NCBI RefSeq assembly: GCF_004310325.1
Contig: NZ_SIRT01000007.1
Span: 1-64,000 of the forward strand
DNA length: 64,000 nt
From: Hyunsoonleella flava
Lineage (GTDB): Bacteria; Bacteroidota; Bacteroidia; Flavobacteriales; Flavobacteriaceae
Reading direction: 5' to 3'
Shown here: piece by piece, positions 42,838 through 52,835 of the stretch
Numbering within the stretch: the stretch's first letter is position 1
Layout of the letters: every line of letters begins with the position of its first letter
The notes under the pieces: generated by a model
Told to the model about the DNA's origin: nothing
What the model saw: only the letters and a program-made list of their open reading frames with translations
The model's database searches: none
Made by a program: the position numbers and the translations under genes

Positions 42838-45681
42838 TTATAGGTTATTAATTGTCCAAGATACATAGTACTGCGATCCAATAAATCCAGTTCCAGCGGC
42901 TGTAAAGTATTCATCTCCTAAAAGGTTTGTAGCTCCAGCCTTGAAAGATGATTTGAGACTTGGTACTCTAAAGTTTATTTGTGCATCAAGAACATGATAT
43001 GCTGGTACATCTGCAGTTAAAAAAGAGGCTTCCCAAACATAATTGTCGCTCCATCTCCAAGCTACATTAAAACCAAAGTTTTTGAATAAATCTGTATTAC
43101 CAAAAGTAGCTTTAAACTTATGCTCTGGTGTGTTAAAGTTTGTTTGAAAATCAGAATTAGCCTGTCTGTCGAAGTCTAGTTTAGCATATGTATAATTCAT
43201 GCCTAAATCGTAATCACCAAATATTTTTGTAGACACACCTAATGAAGCTCCATAAGAATTAACTTCTTCCGTAGTGTTCGTATATGCTCTGTAAGCTTGG
43301 AAATCATTATTAGCTAATGCTATAACAGCAAGAGGTGTTGGGTTGCCACCAACGGGAAAAGTCTGAGATAATTCTACATCACCATAAAACGGATTAACCA
43401 CATCTACAGTAGTAATAAAGTCTTGATATTGATTATAGTAAGCACTGAAATCAACAATAACTCTATCTATTTTACCACGATACCCTACTTCAAAAGAGCT
43501 CACTTGCTCAGGGTTAACCAATTCTGGATTGGCAATTTGCAAATCTGCTGGGTTTTGTGAGGCTGCAAAGGCAGTTACAGAGCTTCTTGTAAAGGAGTTG
43601 TTGTAAGCTCCTGTACCATTATATGTAAATGTATCGGTACCCAAAATTGCTTGACCTGTAGGTGATATCTGCGTTCCACTTACTGTTCTAGTAAAACGCT
43701 CTGGATTATCAAATGCACTACCAATTAATGTTATTGGACCTACATTGAAACCTATATACAAGGCTTGAGTATCTGGGTTTCTAAAACCAGTTTGGAAAGA
43801 AGCCCTAATATTATGGTTGTTATCTTCACCAATGTTATACCCTAATGAAAGCCTTGGCGAAAAGAACGCATCAAAAAGCTCTGATTTATCATAGCGTAAT
43901 GATGCTGTTACTTTAAGACGATCATCTTCTAAAAATTTCTTTTGAATTTGAGTGTAGAGACCAACTTCAGAGTATGGGATTTCACTTTCAGCATCAGTAT
44001 ATATAGATCCGAATGAATTTAAAACATATTTTCTGTAAGACCCACCTACTTGAATTTCAGCAAAATCAATTAAGTGGCTAAAATTATAATTAGCATCTGA
44101 ATGATAAATTTTAGATTCATCTTTTAATTGGCTTCCTGTTAAAATATCAGGATCGTTAGTTACAGTTTCAAAAGCACGTTGAAATTCTGGAGTTCCAGGT
44201 TCAAATCTCCCAGTATCTGCTGCCTGTCTTGCAGCAGCATGGGCTTGGTCTGCATTTAAACCAGCTAAAGTACCTTGTATAAAAGCCCCTGCATACTCTC
44301 CAAACCATTGGTCATCACTTTTCCATTGTCTATTGATGTTTACACCAGTAAAAACCATATCGTAAGAATCCCCAGCATTATCTGCTGTTACATATCCTCT
44401 AATGAAGAAATTGTCATTCTTTACTTCGATTTTATGCTGTTGTAGAAAGAAATTTTTAATAGAATATCTATTTGAACCTTGATAGATAGTAGAACCAGAA
44501 CCTATCTTACCCACGTATTGAATTTCAAAATCGTTTTCCCAAGGGCGGTAGAATAATCCCCAATCGGCCTTTATACTTTTTGCATCGTAATTTGTAAGGT
44601 CTGCTTCGTCATATCCAGTTCTACTTACATTAACATCAGGGATCAAATTAGCCAAAGCAGGATTAGGTAAATTAGCTAAAAATGTAGGACTCTCTTTAAC
44701 ATTCCTTAGGTTAGTGCTTACCAAATCCCCGTAAACATTAACACCATCATAATCAATATCATTCTCACGAGTACTATTTGGCTTGATAAATGTGTTGCTT
44801 CTATCTTTACCTCTGGTGTCATTTGCAACCCAATCCGTACCTTGTAAGTAGCTAAAGTTTACTTTTGCCGCAAATTTATCACTAAACTTATGTGCGGCTC
44901 TTATGCCATAGTCTTTATACTCATTATTTCCAGCAGCTTCTTGTGATGTAACGCCTCCTTTAATATAACCGCTAATCCCTGTGTGGTCAAAAGGGTTTTT
45001 ACTTGTCATAAATAAAATACCGTTAAACGCATTGGCACCGTATAAAGCAGAGGCTGCTCCAGGGAGTAACTCTACGCTTTGTACATCCGTCTCAACCATA
45101 CCAAGCAAATTACCAAGGGGGAAGTTTAGTGCAGGAGCGGCATTATCCATTCCATCCACACGTTGCATAAAACGTGTATTTGCGAAAGTTGCAAAACCCC
45201 TTGTGTTGATAGATTTAAACGTTAAACTGTTAGTGTTGATATCAACGCCTTTTAGGTTTTCCAGTCCGTCGTAGAATTCAGCCGAGGCAGTATTTTTAAT
45301 TGCTTTGAGACCATACCTTTCAATGGTGACTGGAGATTCAAAAATTCGCTCTGGAGTTCTTGAGGCTGAAATAACAACTTCATCTAGAGCTGTTCCTTCA
45401 TTAAGAATAACATCAATATTTTGACTATTGGACGTTATTTCTTGTGAAAATGATTCAAAGCCAACACTACTCACTTGAACAGTAAAGGGTGGGTTTTGAT
45501 TTGTAGTTAAAGTAAAACCACCATCAAAATCTGTAACTGTTCCAGTAGTGGTGCCAACTATTATAACGTTGGCGCCTGGGATGGGTTGACCGCTATCATC
45601 TTTAACGGTTCCCGAGATTGTTGTTTGTGTGTATGATACAGCACAAAACAAAAACAAAGTAAGTTTTAGAATTGTTTTCAT
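42838..45681 (-). CDS. TonB-dependent receptor with carboxypeptidase-regulatory N-terminus
   Basis: A 947-residue outer-membrane receptor. A signal peptide (about 1-18) is followed by a CarboxypepD_reg-like domain (about 20-105: GTVKDDSGQPIPGANVIIVG). A plug domain (about 112-235) with VESVELLPGAASALYGANAF-type region and a 22-strand barrel ending in YYVSWTINNL complete it. Its partner is a surface SGNH hydrolase, not a SusD-like lipoprotein, so the substrate is more likely an ester or lipid-like compound than a glycan. The upstream 200 bases are AT-rich and hold no gene. Confidence 0.93.
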   Translation of the reverse strand: MKTILKLTLFLFCAVSYTQTTISGTVKDDSGQPIPGANVIIVGTTTGTVTDFDGGFTLTTNQNPPFTVQVSSVGFESFSQEITSNSQNIDVILNEGTALDEVVISASRTPERIFESPVTIERYGLKAIKNTASAEFYDGLENLKGVDINTNSLTFKSINTRGFATFANTRFMQRVDGMDNAAPALNFPLGNLLGMVETDVQSVELLPGAASALYGANAFNGILFMTSKNPFDHTGISGYIKGGVTSQEAAGNNEYKDYGIRAAHKFSDKFAAKVNFSYLQGTDWVANDTRGKDRSNTFIKPNSTRENDIDYDGVNVYGDLVSTNLRNVKESPTFLANLPNPALANLIPDVNVSRTGYDEADLTNYDAKSIKADWGLFYRPWENDFEIQYVGKIGSGSTIYQGSNRYSIKNFFLQQHKIEVKNDNFFIRGYVTADNAGDSYDMVFTGVNINRQWKSDDQWFGEYAGAFIQGTLAGLNADQAHAAARQAADTGRFEPGTPEFQRAFETVTNDPDILTGSQLKDESKIYHSDANYNFSHLIDFAEIQVGGSYRKYVLNSFGSIYTDAESEIPYSEVGLYTQIQKKFLEDDRLKVTASLRYDKSELFDAFFSPRLSLGYNIGEDNNHNIRASFQTGFRNPDTQALYIGFNVGPITLIGSAFDNPERFTRTVSGTQISPTGQAILGTDTFTYNGTGAYNNSFTRSSVTAFAASQNPADLQIANPELVNPEQVSSFEVGYRGKIDRVIVDFSAYYNQYQDFITTVDVVNPFYGDVELSQTFPVGGNPTPLAVIALANNDFQAYRAYTNTTEEVNSYGASLGVSTKIFGDYDLGMNYTYAKLDFDRQANSDFQTNFNTPEHKFKATFGNTDLFKNFGFNVAWRWSDNYVWEASFLTADVPAYHVLDAQINFRVPSLKSSFKAGATNLLGDEYFTAAGTGFIGSQYYVSWTINNL

Positions 45682-45886
45682 CTATTAAAATTAGTTTTTT
45701 TAGGAGTTAGCCTACTATTATAAATAAGCAAGTTCGCGCTAAAAATATGAAAAAATTATGCGCGCATAGTACATTTTAATAAAAAAATGCATTAAAATTT
45801 ACACTTTTAATAAAAAAATAGTGCGAAAAATAAGGATAAATAAAATAGAATAAAGGTTTTGATTTATCACTTCATTCAGAAAAATA

Positions 45887-47734
45887 TTACTCTACAGTAA
45901 CAGATTTTGCGAGATTACGTGGCTGATCCACATTTTTATCTAACATTACTGCAATATGGTATGATAATAATTGCAGCGGAATAGTTGTTAATAATGGAGA
46001 TAAAGCTTCGATCGTATCAGGTACCTCAATTACATGGTCTGCAAGATCTCTAACTATGGTGTCCCCTTCGGTTATTACTCCTATGATTTTACCTTTTCTA
46101 GATTTAATTTCTTGAATATTACTAATTACTTTGTCATAGTGTTCTGCCTTAGTAGCTATAACTACTATTGGCATATTTTCGTCAATTAGTGCTATTGGTC
46201 CGTGTTTCATTTCTGCTGCAGGATAGCCCTCAGCATGAATATATGATATCTCCTTTAATTTTAATGCGCCTTCAAGTGCAACAGGGAAATTATAGCCCCT
46301 ACCTAGATATAAGAAGTTAGCGGCGTCTTTATAAATTTCAGAAACTTCTTGGATATGTGCATCAGATTCTAAAGCTTTTTCTACTTTTTCAGGAATCATT
46401 TCCATTTCTAATAAATAGCGACGGAAATCAGAACTTGAAATAGTGCCTTTTGCTCTAGCAAGACGTAATGCAATTAGTGATAAAACTGTAATTTGTGTTG
46501 TAAATGCTTTGGTAGATGCAACCCCTATTTCAGGACCAGCGTGCGTATAAGCTCCTGCATCACTTTCTCTGGCAATTGAGGATCCCACAACGTTACATAC
46601 GCCAAATACAAATGCACCTTTGGACTTTGCCATTTTAATTGCGGCTAACGTGTCTGCAGTTTCTCCAGATTGTGAGATTGCTATAAGTACATCATTTTCT
46701 GTAATAACTGGGTTTCTATACCTGAATTCTGATGCATACTCCACTTCCACAGGAATTCGTGCTAAATCTTCAAAAATGTACTCAGCCACTAGTCCTGCAT
46801 GCCATGACGTTCCACAGGCTACAATTATGATGCGATTAGCATTGAGGAACTTTTTCATGTTGTCTTCAATTCCGCCCATTTTTATGATGGCTTCATCTCT
46901 TAACAATCGCCCTCTAAATGTATCAGTTATAGCTTTTGGCTGCTCATGGATTTCTTTTAGCATGAAATGTTCATAGCCTCCCTTTTCAATTTGCTCCAAG
47001 TTTAACTGAAGTTCTTGGATGTATGGGTCAACTAAAGAATCGTCCTTTATTTTTCTGACCTTAATACCTTTATGGAATCTAATAATAGCCATTTCTTCAT
47101 CCTCAAGATAAATCGCATTTTTAGTATATTCTATAAACGGAGAAGCATCACTCGCAATAAAGAATTCATCCTCGCCTATACCAACCGCAAGTGGACTTCC
47201 TAGGCGTGCCACCACAACTTCTTCTGGTTTGTTTTTGTCAAATACGGCAATTGCATATGCTCCAACAACTTGATTTAAAGCAATTTGAACTGCTTTACCT
47301 AATTTAACTCCTTCTATAGTCTTAACTTCTTCTATAAGATTTATAAGTACTTCAGTATCTGTATCTGATTTAAACGTGTATCCTCTTTTGATAAGCTCTT
47401 TTTTTAGAGACTCGTAATTCTCAATAATACCATTGTGGATAATTACAAGGTCACCCGAATTAGAAACATGAGGATGTGAGTTCACATCATTTGGCACACC
47501 ATGGGTAGCCCAACGCGTATGCCCAATACCTAGGTTTCCAGATTTGGAAATTTGGGTTTCCACGCGCTCCTCTAAGTCAGAAACTTTACCTTTGGTTTTG
47601 GATACTTTTAAATCCGTACCATCGAATAGGGCAATGCCTGCACTGTCGTATCCCCGGTATTCTAATCTTTTTAGTCCTTCTATAACAATTGGGTATGCTT
47701 CTCTGTGTCCTATATATCCAACAATTCCACACAT
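45887..47734 (-). CDS. glmS: Glutamine-fructose-6-phosphate aminotransferase (isomerizing)
   Basis: A 615-residue enzyme making glucosamine 6-phosphate for cell-wall precursors. The N-terminal Ntn glutaminase domain has the nucleophile Cys2 (MCGIVGYIG) and GHTRWATHG. Two SIS domains (about 290-430 and 465-600) carry the ISQSGETADTLAA and CNVVGSSIARES segments. The C-terminus NLAKSVTVE is the conserved tail. No glmS ribozyme-like leader is expected in this phylum and none is evident. Confidence 0.98.
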   Translation of the reverse strand: MCGIVGYIGHREAYPIVIEGLKRLEYRGYDSAGIALFDGTDLKVSKTKGKVSDLEERVETQISKSGNLGIGHTRWATHGVPNDVNSHPHVSNSGDLVIIHNGIIENYESLKKELIKRGYTFKSDTDTEVLINLIEEVKTIEGVKLGKAVQIALNQVVGAYAIAVFDKNKPEEVVVARLGSPLAVGIGEDEFFIASDASPFIEYTKNAIYLEDEEMAIIRFHKGIKVRKIKDDSLVDPYIQELQLNLEQIEKGGYEHFMLKEIHEQPKAITDTFRGRLLRDEAIIKMGGIEDNMKKFLNANRIIIVACGTSWHAGLVAEYIFEDLARIPVEVEYASEFRYRNPVITENDVLIAISQSGETADTLAAIKMAKSKGAFVFGVCNVVGSSIARESDAGAYTHAGPEIGVASTKAFTTQITVLSLIALRLARAKGTISSSDFRRYLLEMEMIPEKVEKALESDAHIQEVSEIYKDAANFLYLGRGYNFPVALEGALKLKEISYIHAEGYPAAEMKHGPIALIDENMPIVVIATKAEHYDKVISNIQEIKSRKGKIIGVITEGDTIVRDLADHVIEVPDTIEALSPLLTTIPLQLLSYHIAVMLDKNVDQPRNLAKSVTVE

Positions 47735-47892
47735 AGTTTCTTATTTGATTTTAGGGTTATTTAATTGATTACAAATATGAAAAATAAATACTGATAACCT
47801 GTAATATTTATATAAACGTGTTATTTTACACGATAAAAACCGATTCAGCTTGCAATTAGATTCTAAAATTAGTCTTTCTAGGACTTGTTGCG

Positions 47893-49641
47893 TTACTGAG
47901 ATTCTGTATAAAATACTTCTAAGCGTAATTTTTTACTAGTACCATCAGTTGTGGTAGCTGTGGTATTGCTGCCATGTAGTACGCTTCCTCTTGGTGTAAT
48001 AACAGCTGTGGAAGGAATACCAGTAACATCATCTGTACTGTTTAGTAACTCAGAATTTAAATTAACATTAACATTATTAGTAAGTACTAGTCCTAGTTTA
48101 GTAACATCAATATCTCTTATCAAGATTGTATTTAATAAATCTGTAATTTTCAATTTGTATCTAGACGCACCATTATCGTCAGTGATTCTCTGACCTAAGC
48201 TAAAGACTCTAGAACCTAAAGGATTGCTGGCATCTGCTGTAACATCCGTATTATAATCTAAAATAGGGGCGTTGTTTTCTAAATTATACAGGTATAATCT
48301 GTCGTGTCTATGATAATCTTCACCATTAGGGTCTTTGGGATCATCTGGTTTTATGAAAGATTCATCCTCATAAATAACAAGATGCGCTTCGTTAATGAGT
48401 CTTTTAAGTTGGTATTGCTCATTTACTGGGTCTAAAACATTGCCGTTTTCATCTGTTTTTCTAAAAAACTCTTTAAAACATTCAAGAGCGCTACTACCGC
48501 AATTACCGGCACCATTAAATAGTTCAATAACAGCCATAGAGCCTTCGGTACCCTTTAAATATAGGTTTTCGTCGCCTTCTGTAGTGTTTGGTGTAGTAGG
48601 TAATAAGGAATTATAGTTATTTATAAATGTATTCAATCTATTACCATTAAAATTTAAAACATAGCTTCCAGTATCTCGTTCGTTGTCAGCATCATCTCCA
48701 TCTTCACTGGAATAGTTTATTGTTATAGTAGCTCCACTATCCAAAAAATTCAATAGTATCATGCTTCCATCAGCTCCTATGGATTGGGCTTTTAAATACA
48801 AACCTCTAAAATGGTTTAGAAAATTGTTTGAATTACTTAGTGTAGGCAAACCTGCTTGATCTAATATTAATGACTTCCACCGTGTTTTGCTTTCTGGAGA
48901 GGTAGCTAATTCAAGTTCCAAAGCCGGTGGTAAATAAGAAGTTGTAGCATCTGTACCTGTACCAGTTTTTAATTCCCTAGCAGCGGGAGATATGGTAAAA
49001 GTGCTACTATAAAACAATTGACCTAAGTGCTCATCAAAATTAATTGTTGAACTTTCAATTTTAGCAAAATTATCAGTATTGTTTATGGATGCATCAGCTT
49101 TAGAGAAATAGTTTTGAGAATTGCTTTCTGGATCGTTTGGATTAAAGTTTCGTAAGAAATAAGTGTTCTCATAAACCTTAATATTTATAGGCTTAATATT
49201 TTCTGGATCATTGTTCTTAACAAACAGGGAATCTAAACGGTATGAAGGTTTTCCATCTGCATCTACACTTATTTGCGAACTGAAATAAGGTATGGTTAAC
49301 GTAACAGACTCAATCACAGGGTTTGTGCCAAACATGGTTGCCGTATTTGTTTGAAAACTTGATGGCAATACCTGTGTAACAATACTTGCGGTGGTTTCTC
49401 CGTAAATAGGGTCATTAAAATAACCAAGTAAGTAACCAGTTAAACCATTAATTTGTTGCCCTGACAAATTTTTATTGTAGGTTTTGATAGGTATTTCTAG
49501 CTGATTTGCATCAAAATTAAAATTATTCTCTCCTAAAACATCACTTTCAATAGAGCTGTATTCGCTATCACAACTTACTGCGGCTAGTATAAAAACAAAC
49601 AGGGTAATAGCACAGCTTGGGGCTTTAAATATCTTCTTCAT
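47893..49641 (-). CDS. DUF4270 lipoprotein
   Basis: A 582-residue lipoprotein (signal peptide ending LAAVSC, acylated Cys24). I recognise DUF4270 from the opening block (YNKNLSGQQINGLTGYLLGY then FNDPIYGETTASIV, about 55-90) and the beta-rich body. The family is typical of Bacteroidota and of unknown function. It lies between glmS and a GT5-type protein, with the latter 27 bases upstream on the same strand, so those two are probably cotranscribed. Confidence 0.88.
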   Translation of the reverse strand: MKKIFKAPSCAITLFVFILAAVSCDSEYSSIESDVLGENNFNFDANQLEIPIKTYNKNLSGQQINGLTGYLLGYFNDPIYGETTASIVTQVLPSSFQTNTATMFGTNPVIESVTLTIPYFSSQISVDADGKPSYRLDSLFVKNNDPENIKPINIKVYENTYFLRNFNPNDPESNSQNYFSKADASINNTDNFAKIESSTINFDEHLGQLFYSSTFTISPAARELKTGTGTDATTSYLPPALELELATSPESKTRWKSLILDQAGLPTLSNSNNFLNHFRGLYLKAQSIGADGSMILLNFLDSGATITINYSSEDGDDADNERDTGSYVLNFNGNRLNTFINNYNSLLPTTPNTTEGDENLYLKGTEGSMAVIELFNGAGNCGSSALECFKEFFRKTDENGNVLDPVNEQYQLKRLINEAHLVIYEDESFIKPDDPKDPNGEDYHRHDRLYLYNLENNAPILDYNTDVTADASNPLGSRVFSLGQRITDDNGASRYKLKITDLLNTILIRDIDVTKLGLVLTNNVNVNLNSELLNSTDDVTGIPSTAVITPRGSVLHGSNTTATTTDGTSKKLRLEVFYTESQ

Positions 49642-49668
49642 AAATCTCTACAGAGACGATTTGGTGTA

Positions 49669-50478
49669 CTAACCTAGGACTTCAGTGTTAAAAAACTGTG
49701 TGTAGGCTTCCCCAAATTCATCTTTACTTTTGTATTCCAATACTGGTTTGTTGGAATCTTTAATATACTTTTCTAAATTTTCTGGTAAAACTTCAGAACC
49801 CATAATTAAAGCATCAGAGTAATCCACAGCAACTTGCATAAGATTATTGTATGTTGGCTCTTCTAACGGCTTTATAGCTTCTTCATTTATGTTGTCAAAT
49901 TTAATCTTATTGACCATATCTTTGTTTAACGTATTGTTAAAACTTTGATTGTATACTGAAGTAACTATTTTACTCTCATTAAAAAGAGGCTCATCTTTAT
50001 AATATTCTCTTAAGTATAGAGGTAATAATGACGCTAACCATCCATGTATGTGTATAATATCTGGAGACCAATTAAGTTTCTTCACTGTTTCTATTACACC
50101 TTTTGCAAAGAAAATGGCACGTTCATCATTATCCGAAAACAACTCTCCGTTTTCGTCGGTCAAGGTTGCTTTTCTCTTAAAATATTCATCATTATCAATA
50201 AAATAAACCTGAATACGTTCTTTTGGTATGGATGCTACTTTTATAATTAGAGGCATATCCAAATCATTAATTATAAGATTGATTCCTGATAATCTAATAA
50301 CCTCATGTAATTGATGTCTTCTTTCATTAATATTGCCATATCTTGGCATAAAAATTCTAATTTGACCACCTTGTTGGTTAACCATTCTCGGAGCCTCGAA
50401 TGACATTGAAGAAATTTCAGTTTCAGGTAAATAAGGCACTACTTCAGATGATACATACAATATCCTCTTATCTTTCAT
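49669..50478 (-). CDS. Glycogen/starch synthase-like protein (GT5 N-terminal domain only)
   Basis: A 269-residue protein matching only the N-terminal Rossmann domain of GT5 glycogen synthases: ILYVSSEVVPYLPETEISSM, MPRYGNINERRHQL, SPDIIHIHGWLASLLPLYL. The C-terminal nucleotide-sugar domain is absent, and the usual KTGGL loop that binds ADP-glucose is not seen at the N-terminus. It is therefore unlikely to be a normal glycogen synthase. Short forms like this recur beside panC in Flavobacteria, as I recall; their role is unknown. Confidence 0.8.
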   Translation of the reverse strand: MKDKRILYVSSEVVPYLPETEISSMSFEAPRMVNQQGGQIRIFMPRYGNINERRHQLHEVIRLSGINLIINDLDMPLIIKVASIPKERIQVYFIDNDEYFKRKATLTDENGELFSDNDERAIFFAKGVIETVKKLNWSPDIIHIHGWLASLLPLYLREYYKDEPLFNESKIVTSVYNQSFNNTLNKDMVNKIKFDNINEEAIKPLEEPTYNNLMQVAVDYSDALIMGSEVLPENLEKYIKDSNKPVLEYKSKDEFGEAYTQFFNTEVLG

Positions 50479-50555
50479 ATATGGTTTGCTTTTGAAGATT
50501 CAAAAATAAAAACACGCAAAAGTACAAAATTTTATGCAAAGTCCCCGTAAAATCT

Positions 50556-50563
50556 TAAGTTTG
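50556..50563 (+). promoter_or_regulatory. -7 promoter box of panC
   Basis: TAAGTTTG, an exact TAnnTTTG, lies 24 bases before the GTG start. Confidence 0.5.
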
Positions 50564-50586
50564 CACGCATTAATTTTTGTAAAAAA

Positions 50587-51438
50587 GTGAAGATTTACAC
50601 TGAAAAAAATAAAATCAGTAGTGCGATTGAAGCATTAAAATCCGAGGCATTATCTGTTGGGATGGTGCCGACTATGGGAGCGCTACACGAAGGCCATTTA
50701 CAACTGGTAATTAGGGCTTTAAAGGAAAACGATCTAGTGGTAGTTAGTATTTTTGTGAACCCAACTCAGTTTGACAATAAAACCGATTTAGATAAGTACC
50801 CAAGAACCCTAGAAAAAGATGTAGAATTACTGAAAACGGTGAGTAAGGATGCCATAATTGTTTATGCACCAACAGTGGATGATATTTATGAAGGCAAGAC
50901 TGAATCAGAAGCGTTTGATTTTGATGGCTTGGAATTTGAAATGGAAGGTAAATTTCGCCACGGGCATTTTGATGGTGTTGGTACCATTGTGAAGCGCTTT
51001 TTCGAAATCGTAAAACCAAATAAAGCCTATTTTGGAGAAAAGGATTTTCAACAACTCCAAATTATTAGAAAACTTGTTGAAAAGGCCCGATTACCTGTAA
51101 AAATTATTGGTTGTAAAATTCACCGAGAAGCCAATGGTTTAGCCATGAGCTCGCGAAATACAAGACTAAAACCTGAGTATTTGGCTGCTGCACCTTTTAT
51201 CTATAAAACGTTAAAAACTGCCAAAACAAAATTTGGCACAAAAAGTGCTAGTAAAGTAACGGAATGGGTTGATTATCAGTTTAAAAAGCACGATTTGTTG
51301 GAGTTAGAATATTTTATAATAGCCAACACATCAACCCTAAAACCAGTGAAACGAAAATCAAACAAAAAAAAGTATAGAGCATTTATAGCTGCATATGCTG
51401 GCGAGATTAGACTTATTGATAATATCGCATTAAATTAA
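50587..51438 (+). CDS. panC: Pantoate-beta-alanine ligase (pantothenate synthetase)
   Basis: A 283-residue enzyme that joins pantoate and beta-alanine using ATP. Nucleotidyltransferase signatures are [15 protein letters not shown] (about 21-35), [18 protein letters not shown] and MSSRNTRL (KMSKS-like). The start is GTG, placed by the family N-terminus. panD follows after 13 bases. Confidence 0.96.
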   Translation: MKIYTEKNKISSAIEALKSEALSVGMVPTMGALHEGHLQLVIRALKENDLVVVSIFVNPTQFDNKTDLDKYPRTLEKDVELLKTVSKDAIIVYAPTVDDIYEGKTESEAFDFDGLEFEMEGKFRHGHFDGVGTIVKRFFEIVKPNKAYFGEKDFQQLQIIRKLVEKARLPVKIIGCKIHREANGLAMSSRNTRLKPEYLAAAPFIYKTLKTAKTKFGTKSASKVTEWVDYQFKKHDLLELEYFIIANTSTLKPVKRKSNKKKYRAFIAAYAGEIRLIDNIALN

Positions 51439-51439
51439 T

Positions 51440-51447
51440 TACCTTTG
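51440..51447 (+). promoter_or_regulatory. -7 promoter box of panD
   Basis: TACCTTTG, an exact TAnnTTTG, starts one base after the panC stop and ends only four bases before the panD ATG. If it is used, the mRNA would be nearly leaderless. Confidence 0.4.
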
Positions 51448-51451
51448 CCAC

Positions 51452-51802
51452 ATGCAAATTCAAGTAGTAAAATCTAAAATTCATAGAGTTAAATGCACGG
51501 GTGCAGAACTCAACTATATAGGTAGTATCACTATTGATGAAGATTTAATGGATGCTGCTAATATTATACAAGGTGAAAAAGTTCAAATTGTTAATAACGA
51601 TAACGGAGAGCGCTTAGAAACCTACTGTATTCCAGGGCCACGAAAAAGTGGAGAGATTACCTTAAACGGCGCTGCTGCTAGGAAGGTTTCGGTTGGAGAT
51701 ACTTTAATACTGATAACCTATGCGTTCATGGACATTGAAGATGCAAAAGTGTTTAAACCATCTTTGGTATTTCCTGATGAAACCACAAACTTGTTAAAAT
51801 AA
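51452..51802 (+). CDS. panD: Aspartate 1-decarboxylase
   Basis: A 116-residue pyruvoyl enzyme making beta-alanine for PanC. The self-cleavage site G24-S25 is in NYIGSITID, and the catalytic Tyr and Arg regions ([17 protein letters not shown]) are present. The length is slightly below the E. coli enzyme (126). It lies directly downstream of panC. Confidence 0.96.
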   Translation: MQIQVVKSKIHRVKCTGAELNYIGSITIDEDLMDAANIIQGEKVQIVNNDNGERLETYCIPGPRKSGEITLNGAAARKVSVGDTLILITYAFMDIEDAKVFKPSLVFPDETTNLLK

Positions 51803-51806
51803 AAGG

Positions 51807-52766
51807 TTGAACCCTAAAATAAAAAGAATATTAACTATTGCACTCCCACTATTATTGGGAGTGTTTTTGGTTTGGTATTCATTGTCTCAAATTTCAATTG
51901 AAAAGCTTATTGAGTATTTTGAAGAAGCCGACTATACCTATATTCTCTTAGGCGTTTTCTTTGGTTTGCTCAGTCATTTATCAAGAGCTTACCGTTGGCG
52001 GTTTCAGTTAGAACCTATGGGCTATAATATCAAATTAGGCAACAGTATCATGGCTGTCTTTGCAACCTATTTAATTAATTATACAATTCCCAGAGCAGGA
52101 GAGGTGGCACGGGCATCAATTTTAACAAATTATGAAGGGGTGCCGTTTGAAAAGGGTTTTGGAACCATAGTGGCAGAACGTATCGCAGATATGATTGTAA
52201 TGCTGGGGATTATTGCCGTAACATTATTTCTGCAATTCGATTTTATCTATGGCTTTTTAGTTGAAAAATTTGACCCCTCAAAAATTGCAATAGCTGCGAT
52301 AGGAGTTTTGGTACTTCTCGTTTTCTTTTTCAGATACGTTAAAAAAAGCGCATCAAAAATTGCTTTAAAAATCAAAAGCTTTGTAAATGGTTTGGTTGAA
52401 GGCGCTCTAAGTATTTTTAAAATGAAGAAGAAATGGGCATTTATTTTTCATACACTCTTTATTTGGGGGATGTACGTCCTTATGTTTTATGTGACATCTT
52501 TTGCTTTAGATGAAACAAGCAATGTTCCTTTTGCAGCTATTTTAATAGGTTTTATAGCAGCAAGTTTCAGTATTGCGGCAACTAATGGCGGTATAGGTTC
52601 TTATCCTGAAGCTATAGTGTTGGCGTTCTCTCTATTTAATCTTCCGGACGACCCTAGTCGTGCCTTTGGTTGGATTATGTGGGGTTCTCAAACCTTGTTG
52701 ATTATCATTTTTGGAGGACTGTCTTTAATTTACCTTCCCATTTTCAATAGAAAAAAGACAGCATAG
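51807..52766 (+). CDS. YbhN/lysylphosphatidylglycerol synthase transmembrane-domain protein
   Basis: A 319-residue integral membrane protein of the flippase-like UPF0104 family, with about eight hydrophobic segments. Family blocks include LSHLSRAYRWR, NYTIPRAGEVARA and a late ATNGGIGSYPEA. It probably moves or flips a lipid. The start is TTG four bases after the panD stop, so it is in the panC-panD transcript. Confidence 0.88.
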   Translation: MNPKIKRILTIALPLLLGVFLVWYSLSQISIEKLIEYFEEADYTYILLGVFFGLLSHLSRAYRWRFQLEPMGYNIKLGNSIMAVFATYLINYTIPRAGEVARASILTNYEGVPFEKGFGTIVAERIADMIVMLGIIAVTLFLQFDFIYGFLVEKFDPSKIAIAAIGVLVLLVFFFRYVKKSASKIALKIKSFVNGLVEGALSIFKMKKKWAFIFHTLFIWGMYVLMFYVTSFALDETSNVPFAAILIGFIAASFSIAATNGGIGSYPEAIVLAFSLFNLPDDPSRAFGWIMWGSQTLLIIIFGGLSLIYLPIFNRKKTA

Positions 52767-52835
52767 GTATTTTATATTTGCTTTTAATCTCTATCTTAAT
52801 TTATTACCTTGCCCTTGTAAATCTCAAACGCTATC

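Noticed and set aside
47735-47892. Searched for a glmS ribozyme upstream of glmS
   Set aside because: The upstream sequence (minus strand) is AT-rich without the required pseudoknot core, and the ribozyme is a Firmicutes feature.
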